Assembly: GCA_023389155.1 (NCBI GenBank)
Contig: JAEWEV010000022.1
Location: forward strand, 66,173-130,172
DNA length: 64,000 bases
Direction: 5' to 3'
DNA from: Pseudomonadota bacterium
GTDB taxonomy: Bacteria > Pseudomonadota > Gammaproteobacteria > Burkholderiales > Burkholderiaceae_B
In this document: one piece after another, positions 18,541-27,491 of the stretch
Layout: every line of letters begins with the position of its first letter
How positions within the stretch are numbered: position 1 is the first letter of the stretch
Notes under the pieces: model-generated
Database searches by the model: none
What the model was told of the DNA's origin: nothing
What the model saw: only the letters and a program-made list of their open reading frames with translations
Made by a program: the position numbers and the translations under genes

Positions 18541-19026
18541 TTACTGACGGGCAGCAGGTTTGGTCGATTTTGCCTGTTTGGCTGGCTTGCCCGCTACTGC
18601 TTTGGTACGGGAATTGCCCGCAGCGGATGCGTTGGACTGCGTCCTGGCGGTGGTCTGAGGTTTGGCAGAAGCCTGTGCTGTGCCTTCCGCAGGTTTTTTA
18701 ACGTCTGGTGCACCAGGTACCTGATAGCTGACGGGAACCTCAGGCTGGGGCTCGTTTGGTGTCAGAATCTGCACATAGGTTTCGTCTTTCTTGATCATGC
18801 GCATTTCAATGCGGGCACGATCCTCGAGGGCGTCGGTACCGGTTTTCAGGTCATGCACCTCGGCATCCATGGCGGCGTTGCGCGCCAGCAATGCCTTGTT
18901 CTTCTCTTCCTGTGCTTCCAGCTGCTGTTTGAGCACCGTCACGCGCGCCCAACCCTCTTCCCCCCACCACAACGGGTATTGAATGGCAACGCAGGCGACC
19001 ATCAGGGCGAGGTAAAGTAAGCGCAT
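18541..19026 (-). CDS. ftsB: Cell division protein FtsB (septum formation initiator)
   Basis: A 161-residue protein: one N-terminal transmembrane helix (MRLLYLALMVACVAIQYPLWW), then a coiled coil (about 30-70, VLKQQLEAQEEKNKALLARN), as in FtsB/DivIC, which links FtsQ and FtsL at the divisome. The position next to eno is conserved in proteobacteria. The C-terminal 65 residues are an Ala/Lys/Pro/Thr-rich extension absent from the roughly 100-residue E. coli protein, probably a flexible periplasmic tail. The gene follows eno by 30 bases and is likely co-transcribed. Confidence 0.9.
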   Translation of the reverse strand: MRLLYLALMVACVAIQYPLWWGEEGWARVTVLKQQLEAQEEKNKALLARNAAMDAEVHDLKTGTDALEDRARIEMRMIKKDETYVQILTPNEPQPEVPVSYQVPGAPDVKKPAEGTAQASAKPQTTARTQSNASAAGNSRTKAVAGKPAKQAKSTKPAARQ

Positions 19027-19056
19027 GACAAATGCTCAGTACGTGCGCCGCGGCGC

Positions 19057-20343
19057 TTAACGGATGTTATAGAACGCATCCAGACCCGGGAAGCGGGCCA
19101 CTTCTGCGAGTTCTTCTTCGATACGCAGCAGCTGATTGTATTTTGCCATACGATCAGAGCGTGACAGGGAACCGGTTTTGATTTGCATGGCATTGGTCGC
19201 CACGGCAATATCGGCAATAGTTGAATCTTCTGTTTCGCCTGAACGATGTGAAATTACCGCGGTATACCCGGCACGTTTGGCCATTTCAATAGCAGCAAAA
19301 GTTTCGGTCAGGGTACCAATCTGGTTGATCTTGATAAGAATGGAGTTAGCCACGCCTTTCTGGATACCCTCTTTCAGGATCTTGGTGTTCGTAACAAACA
19401 GATCATCGCCTACCAGCTGCACTTTTTTACCCAGCTGGTCGGTCAGGACTTTCCAGCCATCCCAATCGTTTTCGGCCATGCCGTCTTCGATGGAAATAAT
19501 AGGATATTTGTCGCACCAGGAGGCCAGCAAATTGGCAAATTCAGCAGAAGTCAGGGAGATATTGCCCTCTCCGGCCAGATGATATTTTCCGTCACGGTAG
19601 AATTCAGAACTGGCGCAATCCAGACCCAGTGCAATTTGCGTTCCGGGCTCGTAACCGGCTTCGGTAATGGCATTCAGAATCAGGTGGATGGCAGATTCGT
19701 GGTTGGCCACATTAGGCGCAAAGCCACCTTCATCTCCCACTGCCGTAGACATGCCATGACCATGGATGAGTTTTTTCAGGGCGTGGAAAACCTCGGCACC
19801 CATGCGCAGGGACTCACGGAAGCTGGTTGCCCCAACAGGCAAAATCATGAACTCCTGCATGTCCAGCGTGTTATTGGCATGCGCTCCGCCATTAATCACA
19901 TTCATCATGGGAACGGGCATGCTCATGGGGCCGCTGCCACCAAAATAGCGGTACAGAGACAGACCGGATTCATCGGCCGCCGCGCGGGCTACCGCCATAC
20001 TGACTGCCAGCAGTGCATTGGCGCCCAGGCGCTCTTTGTTTTCAGTACCATCCAGGTCAATCAGCGTATGATCGATGAACGTTTGTTCCTGAGCGTCAAG
20101 CCCCATCAACCCTTCGGAAATCTCTGTGTTGACGTTTTCTACGGCCTTCAGTACACCCTTGCCCAGATAACGGGACTTGTCACCGTCCCGCAGTTCGATG
20201 GCCTCGCGTGCACCGGTAGAGGCGCCCGATGGCACCGCAGCCCGACCCATGACACCGGATTCGAGCAAGACATCACACTCTACCGTCGGATTCCCGCGGG
20301 AATCCAGAATTTCGCGACCGATAATATCAACAATTGCACTCAT
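19057..20343 (-). CDS. eno: Enolase
   Basis: A 428-residue glycolytic enzyme interconverting 2-phosphoglycerate and phosphoenolpyruvate. Family motifs are present: IVDIIGREILDSRGNPTVE at the start, GAHANNTLDMQEFMI, QLVGDDLFVTN and the signature ending ISHRSGETEDSTIADIAVA. AGGAAAG lies 9 bases before the ATG. The gene sits in a pyrG-kdsA-eno-ftsB order that is interrupted here by an MFS gene. Confidence 0.98.
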   Translation of the reverse strand: MSAIVDIIGREILDSRGNPTVECDVLLESGVMGRAAVPSGASTGAREAIELRDGDKSRYLGKGVLKAVENVNTEISEGLMGLDAQEQTFIDHTLIDLDGTENKERLGANALLAVSMAVARAAADESGLSLYRYFGGSGPMSMPVPMMNVINGGAHANNTLDMQEFMILPVGATSFRESLRMGAEVFHALKKLIHGHGMSTAVGDEGGFAPNVANHESAIHLILNAITEAGYEPGTQIALGLDCASSEFYRDGKYHLAGEGNISLTSAEFANLLASWCDKYPIISIEDGMAENDWDGWKVLTDQLGKKVQLVGDDLFVTNTKILKEGIQKGVANSILIKINQIGTLTETFAAIEMAKRAGYTAVISHRSGETEDSTIADIAVATNAMQIKTGSLSRSDRMAKYNQLLRIEEELAEVARFPGLDAFYNIR

Positions 20344-20535
20344 GGTTATGACTTTCCTGCCTGATAAACAGTGATTTTGATAAGGTTTTATTGCGTAGAT
20401 TGTACCTTACTCAGCCAATCTTGTAATTTCGCATGGCTATGCGATTGAACTTGTATCCGGTCTTTTACATTTTTTGCCCGATTCCAACTCAAACAAGACG
20501 CAAAAAAGGTTGAAATCAATGACAATCCTGCCCTT

Positions 20536-20560
20536 GCGATGCTCGAACCTTGAGCATCGC
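20536..20560. repeat. Hairpin downstream of the MFS gene
   Basis: GCGATGCTC (20536-20544) pairs perfectly with GAGCATCGC (20552-20560) around a 7-base loop. It lies 52 bases past the MFS stop and upstream of eno. No T-run follows on the minus strand, so it could stabilise the transcript end rather than act as a classical terminator. Confidence 0.5.
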
Positions 20561-20611
20561 CGTAAACACGAACTGGGAGACGGTAAGGATCGGGATGGTC
20601 TGTGACCGGCG

Positions 20612-22258
20612 TCACCGGCTTCCCGGCTTGTGGCGACGCCTTCTCCACTTTCGCGGTGGCCGCTGGACCGTCGTCGTTCCCAGACTGGTAAACCGGATCA
20701 AAGGCAGGCGAAACAGCCACAGCAGCGCAACCACATTGACGACAAGCACGACGATCAGGCCCGCTTCAATCGCCCCAACCATGTATTCCCGCGCCGTTAT
20801 CAGCCACGGCCTGGCATCCAGCCCCAGTGAAGACATCCGGGCAATCAGACTGGTCTGCGTATCCAGACGGACCAGCAGTTGTGGATCGGAGAGCGCAGCC
20901 ACCAGTTCAGAAGAGCCGATTTTCCGGGCTTCGGTCTGGATACCCGCCACAAAATAGTAATTGACCAGGGTACCAATAATGGCCGTCCCCAGCATGCCGC
21001 CTATCATGCGGATAGATTGCACCAGCGCAGTCACGATGCCCAGATTGTTTCGTTTGGACAGCTCCTGGCTGAAAATGGTCAAATTGGGCAGTATGAAGCC
21101 CAGTCCAATCCCGCCCAGCGTCATATACAGCAGAAAGAGCGGCCTGGGCATGTCCCGCTCATAGAAGATGACCCCGGCGATGGCGCAGCCTATAAATATA
21201 AAGCCCAGGTACAGAATCAGGTTGGGACGTGGCAGACGGATGACGACGCGACCGCTCAGTATACTTCCGACGGTAATGCAAACAACCAGCGGCGTCACCA
21301 GCATCCCGGCATCATTCGGCGAATAGCCAAAACCGCCCTGCAGTAGTAATGGAATGTAGAACAACATACCAAACATCACAAAACCGGTCAGCAACGACAG
21401 CGTGAACATGGTCGCAAGACTGCGATCATGGAACAGCTCCAGGGGCAGCAACGGAAAGGCGCAGCGCCGCTCCCAGCGCAGCAGGACAAAAAAAGCACAT
21501 ATGGATAACGCGGAAAACAGCAGCACCTGCCAGGACATGCCGTGCGTGGCAAACAACTCCACAGCCAGCTGCAGCGCGCCCAAAAACACGGCAATCAGCA
21601 CCGCGCCCTGCCAGTCCAGCCGAATCGCCTGCTCCCGCTTGTAGCGGATTAGCGGCAGATATTGCCAGATAAAGAACAGACTGATCAGGCCTACGGGAAG
21701 ATTGACGTAAAACACAGAACGCCACCCATAATACTCGGTCAGAAAGCCCCCCAGGGACGGGCCAACAGCCGAGGCAATTCCGAAAGAGGAACTCAGCAGT
21801 ATCTGCCAGCGCAGGCGAACCTTTGCATCGGGAAACAGGTCGGGCACACAGGCAAAGGCCGTGCCTACCAGCATGCCACCGCCAATCCCCTGCAAGGCCC
21901 GTGCAAGTACCAGCAGCATCATGTTACTGGCCATGCCGCAAAGCATGGAAGCAATGGTAAAAATAATGACAGACGCCACCACGAATGGCTTGCGACCATA
22001 GTAATCGCTCAGGCGGCCACAGATCGGAACGGTAATGACAGAGGTGAGCAGATAGGACGTACCCACCCAGGCATAGAGTTCGAAGCCATTGAGCTCGGCA
22101 ACAATGGTTGGCAATGCGGTTCCAACGATGGTCTGATCCAGGCCGACCAGCATCCCGACGAAACAGATTCCGAGTACCGCAAGCAAAGATTGTCGAAAAG
22201 GCAGCAGACGCCCCGATGCCGACTGCTCCTCATTCACTTCGATTGTTCTGGTAACCAT
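20612..22258 (-). CDS. MFS drug-efflux transporter, DHA2 (14-helix, EmrB/QacA) family
   Basis: A 548-residue inner-membrane proton antiporter. Early signatures are clear: motif D1 LDQTIVGTALPTI at about 40-52 and motif A GRLSDYYGRKP at about 81-91. About 14 hydrophobic helices follow, and the C-terminus is basic (KWRRRRHKPGSR). Homologues export drugs, dyes or toxic metabolites. There is no adjacent EmrA-type membrane-fusion protein, so it probably works alone in the inner membrane. It lies between kdsA and eno, which are usually closer neighbours, suggesting a later insertion. Substrate unknown. Confidence 0.88.
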   Translation of the reverse strand: MVTRTIEVNEEQSASGRLLPFRQSLLAVLGICFVGMLVGLDQTIVGTALPTIVAELNGFELYAWVGTSYLLTSVITVPICGRLSDYYGRKPFVVASVIIFTIASMLCGMASNMMLLVLARALQGIGGGMLVGTAFACVPDLFPDAKVRLRWQILLSSSFGIASAVGPSLGGFLTEYYGWRSVFYVNLPVGLISLFFIWQYLPLIRYKREQAIRLDWQGAVLIAVFLGALQLAVELFATHGMSWQVLLFSALSICAFFVLLRWERRCAFPLLPLELFHDRSLATMFTLSLLTGFVMFGMLFYIPLLLQGGFGYSPNDAGMLVTPLVVCITVGSILSGRVVIRLPRPNLILYLGFIFIGCAIAGVIFYERDMPRPLFLLYMTLGGIGLGFILPNLTIFSQELSKRNNLGIVTALVQSIRMIGGMLGTAIIGTLVNYYFVAGIQTEARKIGSSELVAALSDPQLLVRLDTQTSLIARMSSLGLDARPWLITAREYMVGAIEAGLIVVLVVNVVALLWLFRLPLIRFTSLGTTTVQRPPRKWRRRRHKPGSR

Positions 22259-22352
22259 ACATCCCGTTCAAAGTAAACCGGCAGTGTGCTTCACCGGGCT
22301 GTGTTTGCTGCCAGCCGGACGCGTCAAGGTTCCGCTACCGGCGATTAATATC

Positions 22353-23231
22353 TCAGGATCTGGCGGATGGCGTTGGCTCGTTGAACTGGTCCTCGATGAA
22401 CCCCTGGCTCTTCACAATACGATCTATATCGGTCAAAGACCGCAGCAGCGCTTCCATATACGCCAGCGGAACAGCATTGGGGCCATCAGACAGGGCGGTC
22501 GCCGGATCCGGATGGGTTTCCATAAACAGGCCCGAGACACCGACGGCGACCGCGGCACGGGCCAGTACCGGCACAAACTCACGCTGTCCCCCCGAAGACG
22601 TGCCCTGCCCGCCAGGCAATTGCACCGAGTGCGTGGCATCGAACACGACAGGACACTGGGTGGCCCGCATGATAGCGAGCGAACGCATATCGGAAACAAG
22701 ATTGTTATAGCCGAAAGAAGCGCCGCGTTCGCACACCATGATATTGGACCCGTCGCCGCCTGCTTCGATGGCCGCGGCTTTCGCCTTGGCCACCACCTGC
22801 TGCATATCGGCGGGTGCCAGAAACTGCCCTTTCTTGATATTTACCGGCTTTCCCGTAGCCGCACAGGCAGAAATAAAATCGGTCTGGCGGCACAGGAAGG
22901 CGGGCGTCTGCAGAACATCAACGACGGACGCGACACGCGCCACCTGGGTGATATCATGAACGTCAGTCAGAACCGGTACATTCAACTGCTCGCGCACATC
23001 GGCCAGAATCTGCAGACCTTCATCCATGCCCGGACCGCGATAGGACTTGCCCGAACTGCGGTTGGCTTTATCGAATGAACTTTTGTAGATGAACGGAATG
23101 CCAAGGCGGCCGGTGATCTCGATCAGCGTGCGCGCGGTATCGAACGCCATCTCGCGTGATTCGATCACGCAGGGGCCGGCAATCAGGAAAAAAGGCCGAT
23201 TCAGGCCGACATCGAAGCCACAAAGGTTCAT
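22353..23231 (-). CDS. kdsA: 3-deoxy-8-phosphooctulonate synthase
   Basis: A 292-residue enzyme condensing arabinose-5-phosphate with phosphoenolpyruvate to KDO-8-phosphate, for lipid A-core synthesis. Motifs: FFLIAGPCVIES at the start, YKSSFDKANRSS, LTDVHD and FDATHSVQLPGG. It starts 9 bases after the pyrG stop, so the two are co-transcribed. The length is typical. Confidence 0.96.
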   Translation of the reverse strand: MNLCGFDVGLNRPFFLIAGPCVIESREMAFDTARTLIEITGRLGIPFIYKSSFDKANRSSGKSYRGPGMDEGLQILADVREQLNVPVLTDVHDITQVARVASVVDVLQTPAFLCRQTDFISACAATGKPVNIKKGQFLAPADMQQVVAKAKAAAIEAGGDGSNIMVCERGASFGYNNLVSDMRSLAIMRATQCPVVFDATHSVQLPGGQGTSSGGQREFVPVLARAAVAVGVSGLFMETHPDPATALSDGPNAVPLAYMEALLRSLTDIDRIVKSQGFIEDQFNEPTPSARS

Positions 23232-23240
23232 GACTGTTCC

Positions 23241-24893
23241 CTATTCCTTGTTCTGCCGCTGTTTCTGGTTTTCCAGTGCCGCCTTGATATAGCTGGTAAA
23301 CAGTGGATGGCCATTGCGCGGCGTAGAAGTAAATTCCGGGTGAAACTGCACGCCCATGAACCAGGGATGCGATGGAATTTCCATCATTTCCGGCAGGTTC
23401 TCGGTTGGGGTACGGGCACTGATGACCATGCCGGCCTCTTCAAGACGCGGCACGTAGACATTGTTGACCTCGTAGCGGTGACGATGGCGTTCGTTGACTT
23501 CCGGACCGTAGATATCGAAAGCGCGCGTTCCCTCTTTGACAGGACAACGCTGCGCACCTTTGCGCATGGTGCCGCCCAGATCTGAAGACGCCGTGCGTTT
23601 TTCAACCTTGCCTTCGCGGTCCATCCACTCGGTAATAAGTGCCACCACCGGATGGGGTGCGGCAGGATCAAATTCGGTACTGTTGGCCCCGCCGAGCTGT
23701 GCCACATGACGGGCAAATTCAATCACCGCCAGCTGCATTCCCAGGCAGATTCCCAAGTAGGGCACATTGTGTTCACGCGCATACTGGATAGCGCGAATTT
23801 TTCCCTCGGTACCACGCTTGCCAAAGCCGCCCGGGACCAGGATCGCATCCAGCGCAGCCAGCTTCTCGGTGGCACCGCCCTCCAGATCCTCGGAATCAAT
23901 GTACTCGATAACCACTTTGGATCGGGTATGAATACCTGCGTGCTGTAGCGCCTCGATCAGGGATTTGTAGGACTCGGTCAGATCGACATATTTGCCGACC
24001 ATACCGATATGTACCTCGTGCTGCGGATGTTCCAGGGCGTCGATCAGCCCATCCCACATAGACAGATCTGCAGGCGGCGGCGAAATGGCCAGCGCATCAC
24101 ATACCAGATCATCAAGATGCTGGTTATGCAGCATGGACGGAATCTTGTAAATGGAATCGGCGTCCCAGACGGAAATAACGGCATCAAGGGGCACATTTGA
24201 GAACAGGGAAATTTTCGCCCTTTCGTCTTCCGGCACTTCGCGATCTGCACGACAGAGCAAGGCGTTGGGATAGATACCGATTTCACGTAGTTTCTGGACA
24301 GAGTGCTGTGTAGGCTTTGTCTTGAGTTCACCCGCCGACGCGATGAATGGCACCAGTGTCAGGTGAACAAACGCGGCACCGTTGCGTCCGAGGCGCAGAC
24401 TCATCTGGCGTACCGCCTCAAGGAACGGCAGCGACTCAATATCCCCGACTGTGCCGCCGATTTCCACAATTGCCACATCGGTCTGGCCATCCCAGGCCTG
24501 TCTGGCACCACGGATGATGAAATCTTGAATTTCATTTGTAATATGCGGAATGACCTGCACGGTCTTGCCCAGATAGTCGCCGCGGCGCTCTTTGCGCAGC
24601 ACGGATTCGTAAATCTGGCCAGTCGTGAAGTTATTGAATTTGTGCATGCGGGCAGAGATATACCGCTCGTAATGCCCCAGATCCAGATCGGTCTCGGCAC
24701 CATCTTCGGTAACAAAAACCTCGCCGTGCTGCAGTGGACTCATGGTCCCCGGATCAACGTTGATATAGGGGTCCAGCTTGAGCATAGTGACCTTCAGGCC
24801 ACGCGACTCAAGGATAGCCGCTAATGACGCGGCGGCGATTCCCTTGCCTAACGAAGAGACCACGCCGCCGGTAACGAATACATACTTTGTCAT
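23241..24893 (-). CDS. pyrG: CTP synthase
   Basis: A 550-residue enzyme that aminates UTP to CTP using glutamine and ATP. The N-terminal synthetase domain (about 1-265) begins TKYVFVTGGVVSSLGKGI with the P-loop region. The C-terminal class I glutamine amidotransferase domain has the nucleophile in YLGICLGMQLAVIEFARH, and His/Glu in HPWFMGVQFHPEFTSTP. It is the first gene of a minus-strand group with kdsA. Confidence 0.97.
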   Translation of the reverse strand: MTKYVFVTGGVVSSLGKGIAAASLAAILESRGLKVTMLKLDPYINVDPGTMSPLQHGEVFVTEDGAETDLDLGHYERYISARMHKFNNFTTGQIYESVLRKERRGDYLGKTVQVIPHITNEIQDFIIRGARQAWDGQTDVAIVEIGGTVGDIESLPFLEAVRQMSLRLGRNGAAFVHLTLVPFIASAGELKTKPTQHSVQKLREIGIYPNALLCRADREVPEDERAKISLFSNVPLDAVISVWDADSIYKIPSMLHNQHLDDLVCDALAISPPPADLSMWDGLIDALEHPQHEVHIGMVGKYVDLTESYKSLIEALQHAGIHTRSKVVIEYIDSEDLEGGATEKLAALDAILVPGGFGKRGTEGKIRAIQYAREHNVPYLGICLGMQLAVIEFARHVAQLGGANSTEFDPAAPHPVVALITEWMDREGKVEKRTASSDLGGTMRKGAQRCPVKEGTRAFDIYGPEVNERHRHRYEVNNVYVPRLEEAGMVISARTPTENLPEMMEIPSHPWFMGVQFHPEFTSTPRNGHPLFTSYIKAALENQKQRQNKE

Positions 24894-25030
24894 TGGAATA
24901 AGGACCCTGTGAAAAGGGCCGTAGCAGGAAATTTGAATTATAGCTTGAGCCTGTCGCTTTTGTAAGGCGCCCGGCGCCTTCGGAACAAAACAGGTCGTAT
25001 AATGACAGACGAGAATACAAAGATACGATC

Positions 25031-25138
25031 ATGGAACGAAAACGAAAAATTCTGCTCATGCTGGTGGGCTACGTCATTGCCTTTTTTGTGACTATCGGCC
25101 TGCTTTCCCTTTGGGCAACAACGCTATATATGAAGTAA
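25031..25138 (+). CDS. Small membrane peptide, 35 residues
   Basis: A short frame with a basic start (MERKRKILLM), one strongly hydrophobic segment (LVGYVIAFFVTIGLL) and a short end (LWATTLYMK). The pattern of positive inside residues followed by one helix fits a real small inner-membrane protein. It is divergent from pyrG, and its stop (25136-25138) nearly touches the stop of the convergent sirtuin gene (25140). No family is recognised. Confidence 0.5.
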   Translation: MERKRKILLMLVGYVIAFFVTIGLLSLWATTLYMK

Positions 25139-25139
25139 C

Positions 25140-26030
25140 TCAGCCCGGCACTTCCGCAGTCGCGCCTGCTGTTTGTGCGGCGAGCATACCTTGCGGCATG
25201 GGCAAACTGGCATCCAGCTCAGTCAGTACCGGCGCGCAGCCGGCATCCATTTTCAGCGTCAGCACGGCATCGGCCCGGGTCCGCCCGCGAGTGACCGCCG
25301 CCACCGGTTTGCCCTGGGCGGCTGCATCCCTGACGAAGCGATAGCCCGAATACACCATCAGAGACGATCCCACCACCAAAATTGCGTCCGCCTGATCCAG
25401 GGCATCGTAGACGGTCTGCACGCGGGCTCGCGGAACGGGTTCACCAAAAAAAACCACATCCGGTTTCAGAATGCCGCCACAGCGCGCGCAGGCAGGCACG
25501 CGAAAAGATGAAAAATCGGTTTCAAGATCCACGTCTCCATCCGGGCCCATGACGGCTGTCATCGCTGCCCATGTGGGGTTAACGCCCAGCAGGCGCTGCT
25601 GGTATTCAGAACGATCGAATCGCGAACCACAACCCATGCAGATTACCTGCGCCAGCGAGCCGTGAAGCTCCAGCAGCCGGGACTGCCCTGCCTGTCGATG
25701 AAAGCCGTCAACATTCTGCGTCACCAGCAGGCCGATATAACCCTTATTTTCAAGCGATTTCAGGGCACGGTGAGCCGCATTCGGCCGGCCTCCGGAAAAC
25801 ATGGACCAGCCCACCATGCTGCGCGCCCAGTAACGCTGGCGCGCTGGTTCACCGCCCATGAACTGCTGGAAGGTCATGGGAGCAGGACGCATCCAGGCGC
25901 CCTCGGTATCCCGATAGGCCGGAATACCGGAATCGGTACTGCAACCGGCGCCGGTTATGACCAACAGACCGGGGTACTGCTGTACAAAGGCCTGCAGATC
26001 AGCGGTGTCCGGCGCACTCATGACAGTCAC
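25140..26030 (-). CDS. SIR2-family NAD-dependent deacylase (sirtuin)
   Basis: A 296-residue protein with sirtuin signatures: GAGCSTDSGIPAYRD near residues 27-41 (NAD binding), the catalytic TQNVDGFHRQAG with HGS after it, and a zinc site formed by CMGC and CARC. It removes acyl groups from lysines using NAD. The sequence resembles the class II/SIRT4-like bacterial group rather than short CobB. MTVMSAPD gives two possible starts four codons apart. The cupin gene directly upstream ends one base before it, indicating an operon. Confidence 0.92.
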   Translation of the reverse strand: MTVMSAPDTADLQAFVQQYPGLLVITGAGCSTDSGIPAYRDTEGAWMRPAPMTFQQFMGGEPARQRYWARSMVGWSMFSGGRPNAAHRALKSLENKGYIGLLVTQNVDGFHRQAGQSRLLELHGSLAQVICMGCGSRFDRSEYQQRLLGVNPTWAAMTAVMGPDGDVDLETDFSSFRVPACARCGGILKPDVVFFGEPVPRARVQTVYDALDQADAILVVGSSLMVYSGYRFVRDAAAQGKPVAAVTRGRTRADAVLTLKMDAGCAPVLTELDASLPMPQGMLAAQTAGATAEVPG

Positions 26031-26420
26031 TTACTCGGTTGTTTTGCCATCAAAATGCTCTTCCTGCTCATCTTTCTTCGTTGCGTGGACCACGCCATCG
26101 CGATGTTCAGGCGGCCCATAAATCGTATACAGACGCAGTGGTTCGTCACCTGTATTGATCACGTTGTGGCGGGCACCGGCAGGAACAATGACTGCGTCAT
26201 CGTCAGCGATGCTGTGCGTCTGGCCATCGATCAGCACTTTGCCTTCACCCTGTTCAATACGGAAAAACTGATCGTGTTCTTCATGAACCTCTTCTCCGAT
26301 TTCCTCACCTGGCTGTAGCGTCATGAGCACAAGTTGCAGGTTTTTGCCCGTGTACAGCACTTTTCGGTACAGATCGTTGCTTACGGTCAATTCCTCAATA
26401 TCGTCGACAAAACCTTTCAT
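26031..26420 (-). CDS. Cupin-domain protein
   Basis: A 129-residue single-domain cupin. Cupin motif 1 is visible in GEEIGEEVHEEHDQFFRIEQGEG (Glu/His ligands), and motif 2 in VPAGARHNVINTGDEPLRLYTIY (His ligand). The tail is acidic and Lys-rich. It may bind a metal; the substrate is unknown. It is immediately upstream of the sirtuin gene and reads in the same direction. Confidence 0.85.
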   Translation of the reverse strand: MKGFVDDIEELTVSNDLYRKVLYTGKNLQLVLMTLQPGEEIGEEVHEEHDQFFRIEQGEGKVLIDGQTHSIADDDAVIVPAGARHNVINTGDEPLRLYTIYGPPEHRDGVVHATKKDEQEEHFDGKTTE

Positions 26421-26477
26421 AAGGCATACTCCATTAACTTAGTGAAATCCGAATTACGGATTTCTGTTGGCCCGGGC

Positions 26478-26876
26478 TTACATTTCCCAGGATTGAAAAA
26501 CATCATTGACAAATTTCAGCTCCAGCACCTGCTGGCCCATGTCGGTTTTGCCGGGGCTCAGCAGTTTTCCTGCGGAGTCAACCATCGGCCCGACCACCGG
26601 GACGGCACCCACCATATTGCCGGCCATATTGCCGGAAGACTTGCGCACATACTTGAGTGTCGTTTCGTTATTTGAATTGCGGGTAGTACGATCCGGCTCG
26701 CCAAAAACCTGAATAGCCTCCGACACAGTCGTCTTGTCCTTGATCAGATGACGATTGAGAAACGTAGGCTCAAAATAGTCAGCATTGCCCATAATGTCGG
26801 TCTTGCCAGGAACACTGCAAGCCGCCAGGCCAAAGCTGACCATGCATGTAAACAAAAGCCAGAGAACGCGTTTCAT
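26478..26876 (-). CDS. Lipoprotein with SmpA/OmlA-like features
   Basis: A 132-residue protein. ATG 26876 has GGAGCG 4 bases upstream and gives a signal peptide ending in lipobox LAAC (Cys20), so it is preferred to an upstream in-frame ATG. The mature part contains ADYFEPTFLNRHLIKDKTT and VSEAIQVFGEPDRTTRNSNN, resembling SmpA/OmlA (BamE-like) folds in which a helix is followed by a GxPd turn. A Gly/Val-rich region follows (GNMAGNMVGAVPVVGPMVD). Its specific role is unknown. Confidence 0.75.
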   Translation of the reverse strand: MKRVLWLLFTCMVSFGLAACSVPGKTDIMGNADYFEPTFLNRHLIKDKTTVSEAIQVFGEPDRTTRNSNNETTLKYVRKSSGNMAGNMVGAVPVVGPMVDSAGKLLSPGKTDMGQQVLELKFVNDVFQSWEM

Positions 26877-26927
26877 TATTCGCTCCAGAACGTAAGTCGG
26901 AATTGATGGGATGATCATACACCGCAT

Positions 26928-27172
26928 AAAACCACCCTGCCAGTTCGCTCAGCCAGCATTAGGGCCTCAAGCGCAACAGCTGAATTATCCCACAAATTGT
27001 TCGCTACAAACGGCATGGCCACAGCCGGACAGCGCGGCGTAGCGAACCGAATCGCGCTTTGGTACAGGGGGAATTGAGCCGGCGATAAGGCCTGGAAATG
27101 GCCAAAAAAGGATACGGGATATTAGACGCTGTCTACTATCGGGCTGCTCTGAACAAGCGGTAGAAAGCAAAA
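26928..27172. other. Intergenic region without recognisable gene
   Basis: Between the lipoprotein gene and tRNA-Asn. Open frames here lack ribosome-binding sites and family resemblance. The only structure is the tRNA terminator at its right end, and three CTAGAG hexamers between that terminator and the tRNA (27207-27252). Confidence 0.5.
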
Positions 27173-27192
27173 AGCCACCCAAGAAGGTGGCT
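27173..27192 (-). terminator. Intrinsic terminator of tRNA-Asn
   Basis: On the minus strand AGCCACC pairs with GGTGGCT, followed by a run of T. It lies about 70 bases beyond the tRNA 3' end. Confidence 0.75.
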
Positions 27193-27259
27193 AAATTTTT
27201 AGTACGACTAGAGGATTTAATACAACTAGAGCACTTAGTACGTACTACTAGAGAATTCT

Positions 27260-27335
27260 TGGCTCCCCGAACTGGGTTCGAACCAGTGACCTGCGGATTA
27301 ACAGTCCGTCGCTCTACCGACTGAGCTATCGGGGA
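27260..27335 (-). tRNA. tRNA-Asn (anticodon GUU)
   Basis: On the minus strand the 76-base gene starts TCCCCGATAGCTCAGTCGG and ends with an encoded CCA. The D arm, the anticodon loop CTGTTAATC (GUU) and the T arm with GGTTCGAACC are all intact, and the acceptor stem TCCCCGA/TCGGGGA pairs. Confidence 0.97.
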
Positions 27336-27350
27336 TCAATGAAGAAAATG

Positions 27351-27379
27351 ATTATAGCCAGAAACCTCAGACGATGCAA
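27351..27379 (-). promoter_or_regulatory. Sigma-70 promoter of tRNA-Asn
   Basis: On the minus strand TTGCAT (27374-27379) and a perfect TATAAT (27351-27356) are separated by exactly 17 bases. The -10 is 15 bases before the tRNA 5' end. Confidence 0.75.
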
Positions 27380-27441
27380 GCTTCGCAATCTTCCGCTCGT
27401 TCTTTTTTACAAAAACGTTGCATTTCTCCTACGCTCGAATA

Positions 27442-27469
27442 AAAACACGCGGCCGAAGCCGCGTGTTTT
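27442..27469 (-). terminator. Terminator of yjcH-actP
   Basis: Twelve-base arms AAAACACGCGGC and GCCGCGTGTTTT enclose a 4-base loop (UUCG on the minus strand), followed by T-rich sequence. It starts 23 bases after the actP stop. The flanking A and T runs would let it work on either strand. Confidence 0.9.
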
Positions 27470-27491
27470 CAACTCACTGAAGAAGCAAGAA

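Noticed and set aside
20388..20720. 110-codon minus-strand frame overlapping the end of the MFS gene
   Set aside because: No ribosome-binding site or family match; it overlaps the MFS 3' end in another frame and covers a hairpin.
26985..27182. 65-codon minus-strand frame left of tRNA-Asn
   Set aside because: No start signal or domain, and it overlaps the tRNA terminator.
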